Shown piece by piece: positions 11,932 to 22,843 of a stretch of 64,000 nucleotides of DNA; within the stretch, counting starts at the first letter, position 1; each line of letters starts with the position of its first letter. Origin of the DNA: Xylaria sp. FL1777. Its lineage: Eukaryota > Ascomycota > Sordariomycetes > Xylariales > Xylariaceae. The translations under genes were made by a program, and so were the position numbers. The notes under the pieces were generated by a model. That model made no database searches. It had not been told where the DNA came from and saw nothing but the letters and a program-made list of their open reading frames with translations. The DNA lies in assembly GCA_022578965.1 (NCBI GenBank), contig MU400513.1:124001-188000 (forward strand). The letters run 5' to 3'.

Positions 11932-12370
11932 CTTAACTTAGTTAATTGGAGATCAAGTGTATATGGAAACAAGGAGACGATTAGATTAGTGATAGGTCAA
12001 CTCATATTCGTATTGCAGTGCGATCCAGAGTCATTGCGGTGAGAGTCTTGCTCGCCAAGCTCCTTGTATGTAGGAGATGGCTGCACGAGATAGACACGAT
12101 ACCTTGAGGTACCTGTGTGGGTCACTGGGCCGAGCTTTTAGAAAACTGATAAGATAAGGACGTAGTTTAGCTAGCCCCCGGTGGTCCATGCACCCTCTCG
12201 TGCCCTAGAGCTATCCCACCTTTTTTGTGCTGGGTCCAGTGAAAAATTAGGATTAGCGAAAAACCAAACCACAATCAAGGCTCGATTATCTATGGGCAAT
12301 TCTCGGTCACGATTTGACTTCCTCCCTTAACCCCGTCACCCAAAGTCGATCGCCAACACCCACCGCCGAG
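11932..12370. promoter_or_regulatory. Bidirectional promoter CTF8 / RPS6
   Basis: The spacer between the two start codons. The RPS6 side has a CT-rich leader just before the ATG at 12371, as is common for fungal ribosomal protein genes. No specific operator can be named with confidence. Confidence 0.6.
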
Positions 12371-13534
12371 ATGAAGCTGAACATCTCTTACCCTGCCAAT
12401 GGCAGCCAGAAGCTGATCGAGATCGAAGATGAGCGTAAGCTCCGCGACTTCATGGAGAAGCGAGTACGTTGTCCGGTCCCGCCCTGCTTTTCCGATATCA
12501 TAGCGTAGCGAGCACTTCTACGAGCCAAGAAAAGAATTACGGTCCCTAGACGCAAGCCTGAAGAGCCTTGTGCCAGCAGACTTTGCGCGACCGTCTTGAC
12601 GTCGAGAAAACAATACGCTGCGCTATCAAATGGATGTGAATCGGGTTGCTAACGTGGTGGTGCTGTCAGATGGGCCAGGAAGTCGCCGGTGACAACCTCG
12701 GTGATGAATTCAAGGGTTACATCTTCCGTATTACCGGTGGAAACGACAAGCAAGGTTTCCCCATGAAGCAGGGTGTCCTGCACCCTACCCGTGTCCGCCT
12801 CCTCCTCGCCGAAGGCCACTCCTGCTACCGACCCCGCCGTACCGGTGAGCGCAAGCGAAAGTCCGTCCGTGGTTGCATCGTCGGCATGGACCTGGCTGTC
12901 CTTGCCCTCTCCGTCGTCAAGCAGGGCGAGAGCGAGATCCCCGGCCTCACCGACGTCGTCCACCCCAAGCGCCTCGGTCCCAAGCGAGCCACCAAGATCC
13001 GCCGTTTCTTCGGCCTCAGCAAGGATGACGATGTAAGTAGGACTACAACACTCGTCATCACCTACTCGGTCGTTGCTTCTGCGGGATGAGAGAGAAGAAT
13101 CCCTTGCAGTGTAACCACCGATGTAGAGTCTGAGAGGACAAGAACATAGAATATGGGAATACGGGATGGCTAATATGTTGGGGGTTTTCCCATTCCACTA
13201 AATAGGTCCGAAAGTACGTTATCCGACGTGAAGTCCAGCCCAAGGGCGAGGGCAAGAAGCCTTACACCAAGGCTCCCCGTATCCAGAGACTAGTCACTCC
13301 CCAACGTCTCCAACACCAGCGCCACCGCATTGCGCTCAAGCGTCGCCAGTCCGAGAAGGTCAAGGATGAGGCCGTACGTCTTCCAATCTTATGAAATACC
13401 TAGTATTGCGACTATCCCACTAACAAGCTTATTTACAGAACGAGTATACCCAGCTTCTGGCCAAGCGTGTCGCCGAGGCCCGCTCCTCTAAGGCTGATGC
13501 CCGCAAGAGAAGGGCAAGCTCCATGCGCAAGTAG
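12371..13534 (+). CDS. RPS6: 40S ribosomal protein S6 (eS6)
   Basis: Four exons: 12371-12463, 12670-13032, 13206-13373 and 13439-13534, giving 239 codons. The protein starts [20 protein letters not shown] and contains the eS6 core ([50 protein letters not shown]). It ends with the basic serine tail RRASSMRK, the site phosphorylated by S6-type AGC kinases under TOR control. It is a cytosolic small-subunit protein. The first two introns (206 and 173 nt) are longer than most in the window. I looked for box C/D or H/ACA guide RNA signatures in them and found none. Confidence 0.97.
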
Positions 13535-14147
13535 ATGCTTCCAGGCGTTCGGTCGGTGTCTTCTGGTTGTTGCATTTCGGCATGAAAACCATGGCTATGG
13601 TAGGCATTGCGGGATGGCCACGAGTGGCTTTAGATAGGCCAATAAATGGCTTTAGTGTATTCCCCGGAGGCCACCAAAAATGAAACGAGTTTAAGATTCC
13701 CAACACAACATGTCCCCTTGTGCAGCATCTCGTAAATGTATTACTTAAGTAACGACTTGATATTGCACTATCCAGCTTCTATCTGGGGTATTCCAACGAC
13801 CCAAACGCCATGATTTCGTCAACCAGTTTCAATTTGCCAGCCTATGCAAATTGCGCTCACTCATGTAATATGACCCTAACCTAGAACCTCGCTATACATA
13901 CATACACCTCCCTCTCTATGTTAAAGACAATTTATCACGTCCTCGAAACCTATATGTTTAGAGGTATTTTTATATGCAATGATGCCATGCACACCTTCTG
14001 CAGCCAGTCCCTTGTACCATTAACGCCAATTTTAGAACCCAGGGACGCCGCAAGAGGCATTCTCTATCACAGGTACGGTATCTCCCATCCACACTACCTC
14101 TTCCCGTTCCCGGGTCACCTATCGCCTACGCACATCCCCAGCCCACA
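13535..14147. other. Convergent spacer RPS6 / PRPP synthetase
   Basis: A 613-bp stretch of AT-rich 3' flanking DNA between two converging genes. The ORF at 13918-14151 overlaps the last PRS exon on the opposite strand and is a shadow. Nothing else is supported. Confidence 0.6.
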
Positions 14148-15587
14148 CTAAGCGGGAGCGTGGTTGAATAAGAAACTATAACCTCGTTAGTCCGGTCGTC
14201 GAATAAAGCAGGGAAGGCGCAATATCGGTTTACCTGACACTCTCTCCGTTGTGTGTTCGTCGAATAGCCTCGGCCAGCGTGGGGCTGACGTCAATGACAC
14301 GCAGCTTGCTGCACCGGTCTACCTTATCGCCGAGGGGCACTGTGTTGGTGACGACGATTTGACTCAAACAGCTCTCATTAAGAATGTTGATCGCATCGCC
14401 GCTCAAAATCCCGTGCGTGACGATGGCGATGACCTCGGCAGCGCCGTGGTCCTTGACCGTCTTGGCAGCTTTGGCTAGTGTTCCGCAGGTATCTGCCATG
14501 TCGTCGACGAGGATCGCGACCTTGTCTACAACGTCTCCAACGAGCACCATGCGTCCGACAACGTTGGGTCGGGGGCGCTCCTTGTGAATGAGAGCGAAGC
14601 CTCGGTCTAAGCGGTCGGCAATAGCGGTAGCTCTATATGGAGAAGAATGACATTAGTTTTACGGCCTCCGTCACTGGCCACCCCTCCCTTGGTAAACTTC
14701 ACTCACCGCTTGGCGCCACCGGCGTCTGGGCTGACGATGACAACATCCTCAGTGCCTCGGTTCTCGCGAATCCAACGCAGGACACTAGGCTCGGCGTAGA
14801 GGTTGTCCACGGGGACATTGAAGAAGCCTTGGATCTGAGAGGCATGCAGATCCATGGTGATGACATGGTTGCAGCCAGCCGTCTGCAGCATGTTCGCAAT
14901 GAGCTTAGCGGAGATGGGGGCGCGACTCTTGTCCTTCTTATCCTGGCGCGCATACGGGAAGTTGGGGATGACAACGGTGATCCGTCTCGCAGAGGCGGTT
15001 CGGCATGCGTGGATCATGATCAGCAGCTCCATCAGGCCATCGTTGATATCGCCTGGCGCAGTGGACTGGAGAATGAAGACTAAAATAGCATATTCGGTCA
15101 GAAGGGGTGTCTTGTGTCCGAGGTGCGGTTCAACCGATCTGCAAATCTAGAACATGCCGTACCATCTTCGTCGCGCACGGATTCACCAATGGTGACACTG
15201 GTCTCCTGATTGGAATAGTTGAGACTGAGAGTCTTCGCGATCTGAATGCCCAGCCTATTTGTAGGACTCTAGTTAGCTACTGCTGCGATCTCTCTCATTT
15301 GTGGCAGGTTGCGCAGATCAAACAAAGGTTGGTTGGGAGGTGGTGTATTGTTGTCGGGTAAGCCATTAATAGCCGTGCATGGCGTCACACGAGAGAACAG
15401 ATGCAGTTTGCGGAAAGGATTTAAAAGGATAAAATGGGATGATAAGATGCAAAACAATCAATCGGTCAATCAATCAATCAATCAATCAATCAACAAATCA
15501 ATCGGCTTACCGGTCGGCAACCATGCTCGCCAGCACCGGGTGGCTGTTCCCCGAAAGCAGTTTGATCTCGTTCGCCATGTCGCCCAT
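14148..15587 (-). CDS. PRS: Ribose-phosphate pyrophosphokinase (PRPP synthetase)
   Basis: Five exons on the minus strand: 15587-15511, 15254-15163, 15079-14707, 14632-14234 and 14175-14148, giving 322 codons. The enzyme makes PRPP from ribose-5-phosphate and ATP for purine, pyrimidine, histidine and tryptophan synthesis. Visible family blocks are [15 protein letters not shown] at the N-terminus, [14 protein letters not shown], the catalytic loop [27 protein letters not shown] and the PRPP-binding loop [10 protein letters not shown]. The last exon is only 28 nt and supplies the expected FLFNHAPA end; without it the frame stops after GESVR. A second ATG nine bases inside (15578) could also serve as start. 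Intron 1 carries a TCAA microsatellite. Confidence 0.93.
15455..15503. repeat. (TCAA)n microsatellite in PRS intron 1
   Basis: About seven uninterrupted tetranucleotide units between 15466 and 15492, with imperfect units on both sides. It lies inside the first intron of the PRPP synthetase gene, close to the 5' splice site, so length changes should not affect the protein. Confidence 0.85.
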
Positions 15588-18293
15588 CGTGACCGAAAAG
15601 GGGAGGGGAAGTCGTGCAAGACAATTGGGAATCAATGCTCATTTATAAGGCCAGATGCAGACTTCAGCTGAAGCAGAGAGTGCCACCGCCGGAACCTAGT
15701 TGGTTGGGGGAAGAGAAAGAGTGCGAAAAAAAAAATTGAGCTGTCTCAGCAACAACACGTGGGAAACAGTCCAATCGGCTCGAATCGGTGGTTGGATCGC
15801 GGGGTGTCCTTAAATTGTATTGCAACACTGACGAGCGCCTAGAGAACTGCTGCAGTGCAGTACCTGCAATATGGAATATTGGGGGGCACTACGGCGGATT
15901 CGACGAGAGCGCGAGATGGACGGCAACACTTCAAGCTGAGACGTGGATGCAGCACAACTAACAAGAGAAGCAGAAAGTCTGATCACCAACCCAAGTTCAA
16001 GCTTTTGAATCTTAAGCAGGTGATGGGACAATGAGTGAGGGTTATTGTGGTACCGGTATACATACTACTAGGTACTATAGGATGTATCCTTGAGCTATTT
16101 GAGTACCTAAGTAATGTAGCGCAACGCTTGTGTATGTAGAGGTATGTTGGCTATCTAGGTACATCTTACGACTGTCAGATTTTACGTCTACATGTACAGG
16201 TACGGTATCCGTGGGGGTTAGTGGGGAAAGTTTTGGCCTGTGCATGGAATACCGACAGAAAAAAAAGGTACAACCATTCATTTTGCTGTCTACTTCCTGT
16301 CATACTAACAATCGAGACGTTGTCTAAAGCCCAGACCAGACTGTCTTAATGAATAATCAATTGTTAAGCGAAGATAAAAAGTGATACAAGGAGGACACTA
16401 CTGCTATATTTATAACAAGCAACATCCGATCGATATATGTAGTACATTGTGCATGGGTTACATCGGACCGGAGCTGCACTATACATACATATGGCTGCAT
16501 GTTACACATGTTACACCCGATCTCAGGGACATACATGTATCTCCCTTTCTGTTTGTTTGCTCTGTCCTGAGACCTAGACAGTGAACCACCTCTAGTCAAC
16601 AAACCACAACTATAACCATTCAAGGACCCCCATGATTGAGAGATCATGTACAGCCTAACTAGTAAGAACAATCCTGGACATTCCACAACTACTATAAAGG
16701 TGCTGCCCATCAGAATATTGGTTACTCAGGCTAGGTCTCTATCAGGGAATCTTGAGAAATCACAGAACAGCAGACGCTAGGAAGGTCGCACTAAGCAGAG
16801 TTCAATTAAGCCTCAAGGGAGCTATGGCTGCTTCCTATGTTAGGTAGGCAGAGTTCCTACATCAACACCTATCAGCCAGCTTCCCATGGGAGTTTGGTAG
16901 GCTATCCCTTGTAGCATCACCAAGGGAGTCCGTCTTCATTGGCTAGGGCATTGTCTATATTATACCAAGATCTATCACCCATCCAACCTGTTTTGGATCC
17001 ACTATGTACTATCACTTCAATCCAAAGATTGATTAGTATATAATAGTAGAGAAGTTGAAGGACCGTTCAACGCTCTCTTCGTGGAGATTGTAACACAAAC
17101 ATAATTCGAGACTTTCCGGAGAATCAAACTCGGAGTTAGGACAATCAAAATCTGCTATGATAACCATCACAATGCCAAGTCGATGAAAGACAAAACTGGC
17201 TTGACCGGTGATTGAACCAGGCCCTCTCCCAAGCAGTGCTATAGGGTGAGCCATAAGCGAGGATCATATAGATATATACATAGCACCCGAGCCGACCACT
17301 AAGCTACCAGACCAGATTCGTTCCTCAAGTTCGAAGACATGATTCACTATTATGAGATCCCAGGCTATACGCAATATAGATGGGGAATGAGTGGGAATCC
17401 CATTAGCTCTGAGTAAATGAGTGGAAGGTGCTGTTGAGGATTATTTTGGTGTAACTCCGTAGGTTTCCGGTTTCCTAATAGTTCGGGGTAGGTAGGATCG
17501 AGAAGTAGCTGCGGTACTAGTCCTGCAAACATAGATCCCGGATGGAGACTTGACCACGTGCTATCCGATGGATAAATAATGGTACCTATCCATATTGGAG
17601 CGTCATGCTACTAGGTACCGCGTGAGACGAATTTAGAGACATGTTTTATTTAGGTCTAACCCGGTAAACCTTTGCGAATCGGCAACAATCTCGTAGCATG
17701 AGTAAAGCAATTCTTCCAAGCAAGATTTCAATTGGTGTTTTGGAACAACTAATTCGGTAATTCGGATAGCTAAAGAATCGTAATAGTGGTGTCTAAGGCT
17801 TTTTCTTTTTCTCTTTTTTTAGACATGCGAAAATGGGTTGCGCAAGTCTAGATGCCCAAGGACACAATATCGATCATGCACATTTTCTGTCCAATAGAAA
17901 TTCAGGACCTTAGCACCCCTGCACAGTGCAAGCGCACAGACCATAGCTTCATGAAGCCACCCCAGCCAATCTTTCCCCGCATATCTCCGGGGAGAAGTCG
18001 CTAATTCGCCAACCATCATGTCTCAACTTCATCATCAACCGCACTTCCATCTTACGCTTCACCTACCTTCTGGTAATAATTTCGCGCTGGTAAATTCGTA
18101 CGTGGCTTGGTAAGGGCAATGTGGCTTGGCAATTGGTACGTGGCTGCATAAGGCTGCAAGCGTTCGCTTCATATTGAAATCTTGGCTATTGAAAAGAGTG
18201 ACCTTTGTAGAAATAATCCGCAATAGAAAACTCTGATCCCAAACTGAATGCCCTGTTAATCGGTCAATTGTCCAAATAATCAAGCACAACAAC
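15588..18293. other. 2.7-kb gene-poor region, PRS promoter to kinase gene
   Basis: This contains the PRS promoter, including a CACGTG palindrome near 15758. Scattered TAGGTACC-like words occur around 16070-16160, with a degenerate tRNA-like element at about 17197-17313. ORFs such as 16357-16710 and 17033-17254 have no domain signature. I see no supported protein gene. Confidence 0.5.
17197..17313 (-). pseudogene. Degenerate tRNA-like element
   Basis: Read on the minus strand, a 7-nt arm GGTCTGG (17313-17307) is followed directly by a canonical box A, TAGCTTAGTGG (17306-17296). About 80 nt later comes a box B-like GGTTCAATC (17218-17210). The arm TCAAGCC (17204-17198) can pair with the 5' arm with one mismatch, and a TTTT stop signal follows at 17195-17192. 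The T stem has two mismatches and the middle is too long for a plain tRNA. This looks like a decayed or intron-bearing tRNA gene, or the head of a SINE, rather than a working tRNA. Confidence 0.35.
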
Positions 18294-19274
18294 ATGAGTC
18301 CGGTAGGTGTCTCGGATACTTTTGTGGACGAGGTACGTCGGCTACGGGCCACCTACGAGAAGCAGCGCGAAACCACCAGACTAGTGCCACCGGCCGGCCG
18401 TCCCGTACTCGACCTGGCTATAGATGTTATTAACGGAATGACTCGCTACACATACTGGTATGAGCGGGATGGTGGCAACAGCGACGCGGCCGAGCCTCAG
18501 GTTGTTCAGTTGGCTGATGTTCGGCTTGATGCCAATCTGCCATTGCGCTAGGATAGCTACGACATCACCGGCAACGACATTCGGCCCTTGGCGTCGCCGC
18601 CCCCACTGCCTGACTTCCAGGACGATTCTGAGGACACCAGCAACGCCCTCGCCACCCTCCCTATCGTTGTCGTTGATCCCAACCAGCATTTCGTTAAGAG
18701 GGGCAAATACACCAGCGAGATTCATAACCTTATCGCTTGCCAGGGCGGGTCTTGCCCAGGAACACGCAGGTCTCCCCACGTTATCCAGCTGCTTGGGAAG
18801 TCGTCCCAGGGCGAACTTGTCTTCGAAAAGCTGGTCCCTCGATATGTCCTGGCCGCCGTTCACCCATTGTCCACCTACAAGAACTGGATCCTCCAGCTTG
18901 TCGACGGCCTGTGCTACCTTCATTCACTCGATATTGTGCACCGTGACCTGCGCATTGACAACCTCCTCTTCTCCCGTGATGGTTCGCATCTCGTTATTTG
19001 CGACCTGGAGAGTCGCTGGGGTAACCGGTTAGCACCCGAGGTATCGCGTCTCCCGACACTAGAGGCGAACTGGACCAAAGCTTCTGACGTCTACGATTTA
19101 GGCGTGACCATCAAGGGTATGTTGTATGGTAACGCTCCTATTACGCATCTGGTAGAGTGGAAAGTTCCCGCTCCTCTCGACAAGATCGTAGAAGCTTGCA
19201 CCCGCGTTCTGCCGGGGGACCGACCAAGTTTGCATGAGATCCGTAACATGATAGAGACTCTAAATATGTCATAG
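18294..19274 (+). pseudogene. Atypical protein kinase gene with an in-frame TAG
   Basis: The frame starting at 18294 runs to a TAG at 18549-18551, then continues in the same frame to 19274, for 326 residues in all if read through. The C-terminal part has kinase lobe motifs: YLHSLDIVHRDLRIDNLLF (catalytic HRD and metal-binding Asn), VICDLESRWGNRLAPE (DFG replaced by DLE, then APE) and SDVYDLGVTIKGMLYG. No glycine-rich loop is clear. The sequence on both sides of the TAG looks coding, so this may be a single nonsense change. Alternatively a 51-nt phase-0 intron (18501-18551) with a weak GTTGTT donor would use the TAG as its acceptor and leave 309 codons. Small kinases with DLE in place of DFG appear to recur in filamentous fungi; their substrates are unknown. 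Confidence 0.65.
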
Positions 19275-19649
19275 TCCATTTGAGAAATATAGTGAGTTTC
19301 ATTCAACACTTAGTGATGATTCTTTCGGTCCTTGGGTAAAGCACTTGGCTTATTACATGGCGAAGCATCGAGAGTCTTGGAGACACACTTTTCTGTCATT
19401 CTACAGTTTAATCAGCGATCTGGGCTTGAGCAGTCATTTCATGGACTTTTGGGCGTTATGGTCGTGATGTTGAGGTGATGCAGTCTTCTGTCGACTATAG
19501 CTCGAGCTCATTGCATCTTGCCATGTACTAGAGCGAGCGACGGTTCAACGGCGTCATGTTTTGTTTTTTTCAGCATGGATCCGTCTTGATGTGTCTAGCA
19601 TGCCGAAACAACTGATTGAAAAGTTTGTTTAGATCTCTTTGCTTCTGTT

Positions 19650-19943
19650 CTTCACTTTCGAGTCTCCATCTATAGTAGGTACCTTTATCAGATACAAGGG
19701 ATATGATCTTAACCGGAATATTGGTTAATGGGTGTCCAATGACAGACCAATGCATGCCATCGCTTATATCTGACACGATCAATTTTATTACTACTAGGCC
19801 TTAAATACTGCCCTTATGTACTTCGTATGTCTAAGTAATTAAGTATGAATGATGTTGTCCATCGAAGTACATATAAATTAGCATGTGTATCACATAACCT
19901 AAAAAGCCCAAGTTGGGATTTCCGACGTCCTAGACCAATTGGC
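19650..19943 (+). repeat. Diverged direct repeat, copy 1
   Basis: Shares with copy 2 (22385-22672) a left block CTTCACTTTCGAGTC, then CTTAACCGGAATATTGGTTAA and GTGTCCAATGACAG, and a right block TCCTAGACCAATTGG. The end blocks keep nearly the same spacing (about 290 bp) in both copies while the middle is no longer alignable by eye. Confidence 0.7.
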
Positions 19944-20438
19944 AGCCACGCCGCTTTTGCATAATTTCCAATGCACATATAATCGCCCGCGTAATTGCAC
20001 AAACATGAAAACTGTTGCTGTAAAAGGGATGTATTTAATTATAAGTTAAGGTATAATAGTTATATTTATTCTCTCCGCCTCTTTTTCTCCCTCCTTTTTA
20101 CAACATATGCACACATCCATGATATAACCATACGCCTATACACCCGCCCACATATCCACCCACACACACTGGCCGCATGCACGGATATAGCAACAAACAA
20201 GGGTATACCTTGTCCATGTCCGTACTCATTTGCAGCTGCTAACAATTAATAAACTACGCCCGGCCTACAACAACTTACAAAGGCGCGCAAAAGCAAAAAA
20301 GCAGAGAGGTAACAGCAGCATACCTATATAGTATTAAACAGGTTGTTAAAAGCAGTAATATAGTAGATTGGATTATTTTAAAGTAACCGTAATATTATTA
20401 TATACAGTGGTTAAATATAGGGCAGTTATAGGGGCTCA

Positions 20439-20482
20439 CAAGCCTTGCATATTTTACAAGCCTTCCGAAATCTGCAAGCCTT
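20439..20482. repeat. CAAGCCTT x3 with 18-bp period
   Basis: CAAGCCTT occurs at 20439-20446, 20457-20464 and 20475-20482, each start exactly 18 bp after the previous one. The bases between are not conserved. Confidence 0.7.
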
Positions 20483-20977
20483 CTCCAGGTTAAAAGACTA
20501 ATTTTCTCAGCAAGACTTGTCAACTCTAAGTGACCTCCGGTTCTTCGCCCGCTGCGTCCGCTCTAGATAGCACTCAGACCTCACAAAAAAGCTCGACCGG
20601 GCATCGATCTACGCGCACTCAGATGCAACGTGTAAGATAACTTGAGTTACACACAGCCTCGTTTCCGTAAGTCTCATACGCCCCGTTAGATGGTATGTTG
20701 AACCAAGGGACGAGGCAGCCGTGTCGCACTCTGGCGATCCCGCCCTTCTAGAGGCCCAGGAATTCGCCGAGCTCTTTGTTCTGGCGGTATGTTGGCAATT
20801 ATCCGCCATGTTTCCTCGCAGCTGTTGACCGAATGATCCACTGAAGTCAAAACCCTCGGACAATCTTCATCTCCCATCACATCCGGCGTGTGCAGGCCGT
20901 GCCAGATAGTCGCGCTTCTCTCAATTCGTTCGTCAAGGGATCACTCATCTTACAAGCCGACGATAGATTCCGCTAAG

Positions 20978-22010
20978 ATGGAAGAACCGATTGTTGTTAT
21001 CATTACCGGTGTCAGTACGGGTTCGTGATACACATCAGCCCTCAAGTCCAGATTGCCGATTGCTGACTGACTGGCGCGGAACTATAGGTATTGGGAGGGA
21101 GCTGGCCGAGAGATATCTGGGGAGACCCAACCACATCGTCGTGGGAAGCATACGAGACGAGACCAAGCCCGAGATCGCCGCGCTCAGGAATGCACATGTT
21201 GCCCAAGGGTCCCGGCTCCTCTTGGTGCACATCGAGAGCACGTCTTTCACGGACACGGCTGACGCCCTGAATACCGTCCTGGAAGCCGGCGTCGGCCACG
21301 TGGACATTGTGATTGCCAATGCTGGGGGAAGCCCTCATGTGCAGCCGCTCGATGTCGTCGACGCGCAAGACATGATATCCAACTTCCACGTAAATGCGGT
21401 GGCGCCTCTGGTGCTGTTTCAGACATTCAAACCGTTACTGCAGAAGTCCAAGCGGACTCCCAAGTGGATATCCGTTTCCACGGGCGCTGGTTCCATTAGC
21501 CTCATGGAATCTATTCGCTCGTGGGTTGGTCCATCCTACGGTGCTTCCAAGGCGGCCTTGAACTGGATCACACGGTACTATGACGGACCCGATCGTGTTT
21601 CGCTCTACTAAGTTCTCGCCACTAATGGAGTATTCTACGTAGAGCAATACACTTTGAAAACGAATGGCTCGTGGCTATGGCCATACACCCAGGGTAAGTC
21701 TGTCATTTGGACGTGCAGCTGATGGATCCCTTACTAATCGAACCCAAGTCTTGTCCAAACTGGTCCAGGAAACTGGGTTGCTCGCAAGTTTGGTAATTTG
21801 GAGAAGGCACCCATCACCATCGAGAGCTGCGCGGATAGCATGATAGGCATCGTAAGTGACCTAGCATACTGCTATTTAGCATGGCGAAAGATATTCTCCA
21901 GTGGGACACACAGAGTTGACTGATAACCCCAATAGATTGACAATGCCACCCGCACCGAGACTTCGGGGAAGTTCATTCGCTCTGCCGATGGTACGGAGAT
22001 GGGGTGGTGA
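20978..22010 (+). CDS. Short-chain dehydrogenase/reductase, NorA ketoreductase-like
   Basis: Five exons: 20978-21020, 21088-21574, 21643-21693, 21749-21851 and 21936-22010, giving 252 codons. The Rossmann cofactor motif TGVSTGIG is at residues 10-17, split by the first intron. The NAG motif is at 92-94, a serine-rich strand (ISVSTGAGSIS) follows at about 142-152, and the catalytic YGASK is at 165-169 (Y165, K169). The C-terminal part reads HFENEWLVAMAIHPGLVQTGPG and ends in SADGTEMGW. This is a classical NAD(P)H-dependent SDR of about normal length. It most resembles fungal reductases annotated as norsolorinic acid ketoreductase-like, a label used widely for SDRs outside any known pathway. 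No polyketide synthase is nearby, so the substrate is unknown. It sits between two direct repeats. Confidence 0.9.
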
Positions 22011-22843
22011 CCTGACGTGGACAGTTGTGCCACTCCGCTATAACCCACTTTAGCGTTTCCTGATTTCCTGATCGGCCGATTCGCGTTTTCTGATTTTGGG
22101 ATTTCTTGAGCTACCGTATTTACCCTAAAAACATTGAATGGCAACCGTTGCCAAGATTGCCTGGCATACATGAAAAATTGGTTATGTGACAACGATTTTG
22201 CTGTATTAAGAGAGCAATTACATAAGCAAATATTATATAAATCTGCTTGCTAGCAATAATATTAGTGTTATATTATATTATTTAAACTATAATTAAGCAC
22301 TTTATTTAAAAATACTAATAGATTGTTTATAAAACTAACAATTGTAAAGATATGCAAGGAGCATACTAATAAACCTAAGTAATCTTCACTTTCGAGTCGC
22401 CGCTACAGTATTGTCAACTATAAGGAATATAATCTTAACCGGAATATTGGTTAATAGGTGTCCAATGACAGTGTGGCAGGTGAAAGTGGTTAAGTGTTTA
22501 GGTTTGGTGGCTAGAAGGTTGGATAAGTCAGCTAAATGAGTGGGTCTGTGCACACCCTACTAGACACCTTCCTTCCTTGGCAGTCTGGTAGTTCCTTCAT
22601 TAGGCTGAGCCGAGCCTGAGCAAATGCAGCAAATGCGCTAATCCCAATTTGTGACATCCTAGACCAATTGGTACAACTTCTAACCCGCATCTCATCAGCA
22701 AGACTTCCAGCCAGCTCTCGATTGACATCATCCACCGATACAACACATCTCCGTAACACAGATCCTCAGCGCAGCCTCGCGCTTCCCTTCCCTTCCGTCG
22801 CACCCCATACCATACACACCTCAGATCTATCTCGCCAAACACA
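22011..22843. other. AT-rich block and repeat copy 2 upstream of TAF10
   Basis: The left part (about 22195-22340) is strongly AT-rich with TATTATATTA-like words, as in RIP-mutated relic DNA. The right part holds direct repeat copy 2 and the TAF10 promoter. ORFs here are shadows of TAF10 or chance. Confidence 0.6.
22385..22672 (+). repeat. Diverged direct repeat, copy 2
   Basis: Second member of the pair with 19650-19943, in the same orientation. It carries the same CTTCACTTTCGAGTC, CTTAACCGGAATATTGGTTAA, GTGTCCAATGACAG and TCCTAGACCAATTGG blocks. The two copies bracket the dehydrogenase gene and the AT-rich flanks. Confidence 0.7.

Larger units (their letters stand above)
19275..20977. other. 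AT-rich intergenic region before the dehydrogenase gene
   Basis: A 1.7-kb stretch. It contains direct repeat copy 1 (about 19650-19943), an AT-rich block (about 20000-20430) and three CAAGCCTT words spaced exactly 18 bp apart at 20439-20482. The minus-strand ORFs near 20609-20880 overlap each other in two frames and are not convincing genes. Confidence 0.55.

Noticed and set aside
12314..12508. Upstream in-frame extension of RPS6
   Set aside because: It begins at a non-ATG codon; the conserved MKLNISYP start is at 12371.
12464..13205. Possible intronic snoRNAs in RPS6
   Set aside because: No C/D boxes or ACA hairpin-hinge pattern could be found in either long intron.
16357..16710. 117-codon minus-strand ORF
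   Set aside because: Composition is unlike the neighbouring genes, no motif is visible, and overlapping ORFs occur on the other strand.
20609..20880. Two minus-strand ORFs upstream of the SDR gene
   Set aside because: They overlap in different frames and match no family.
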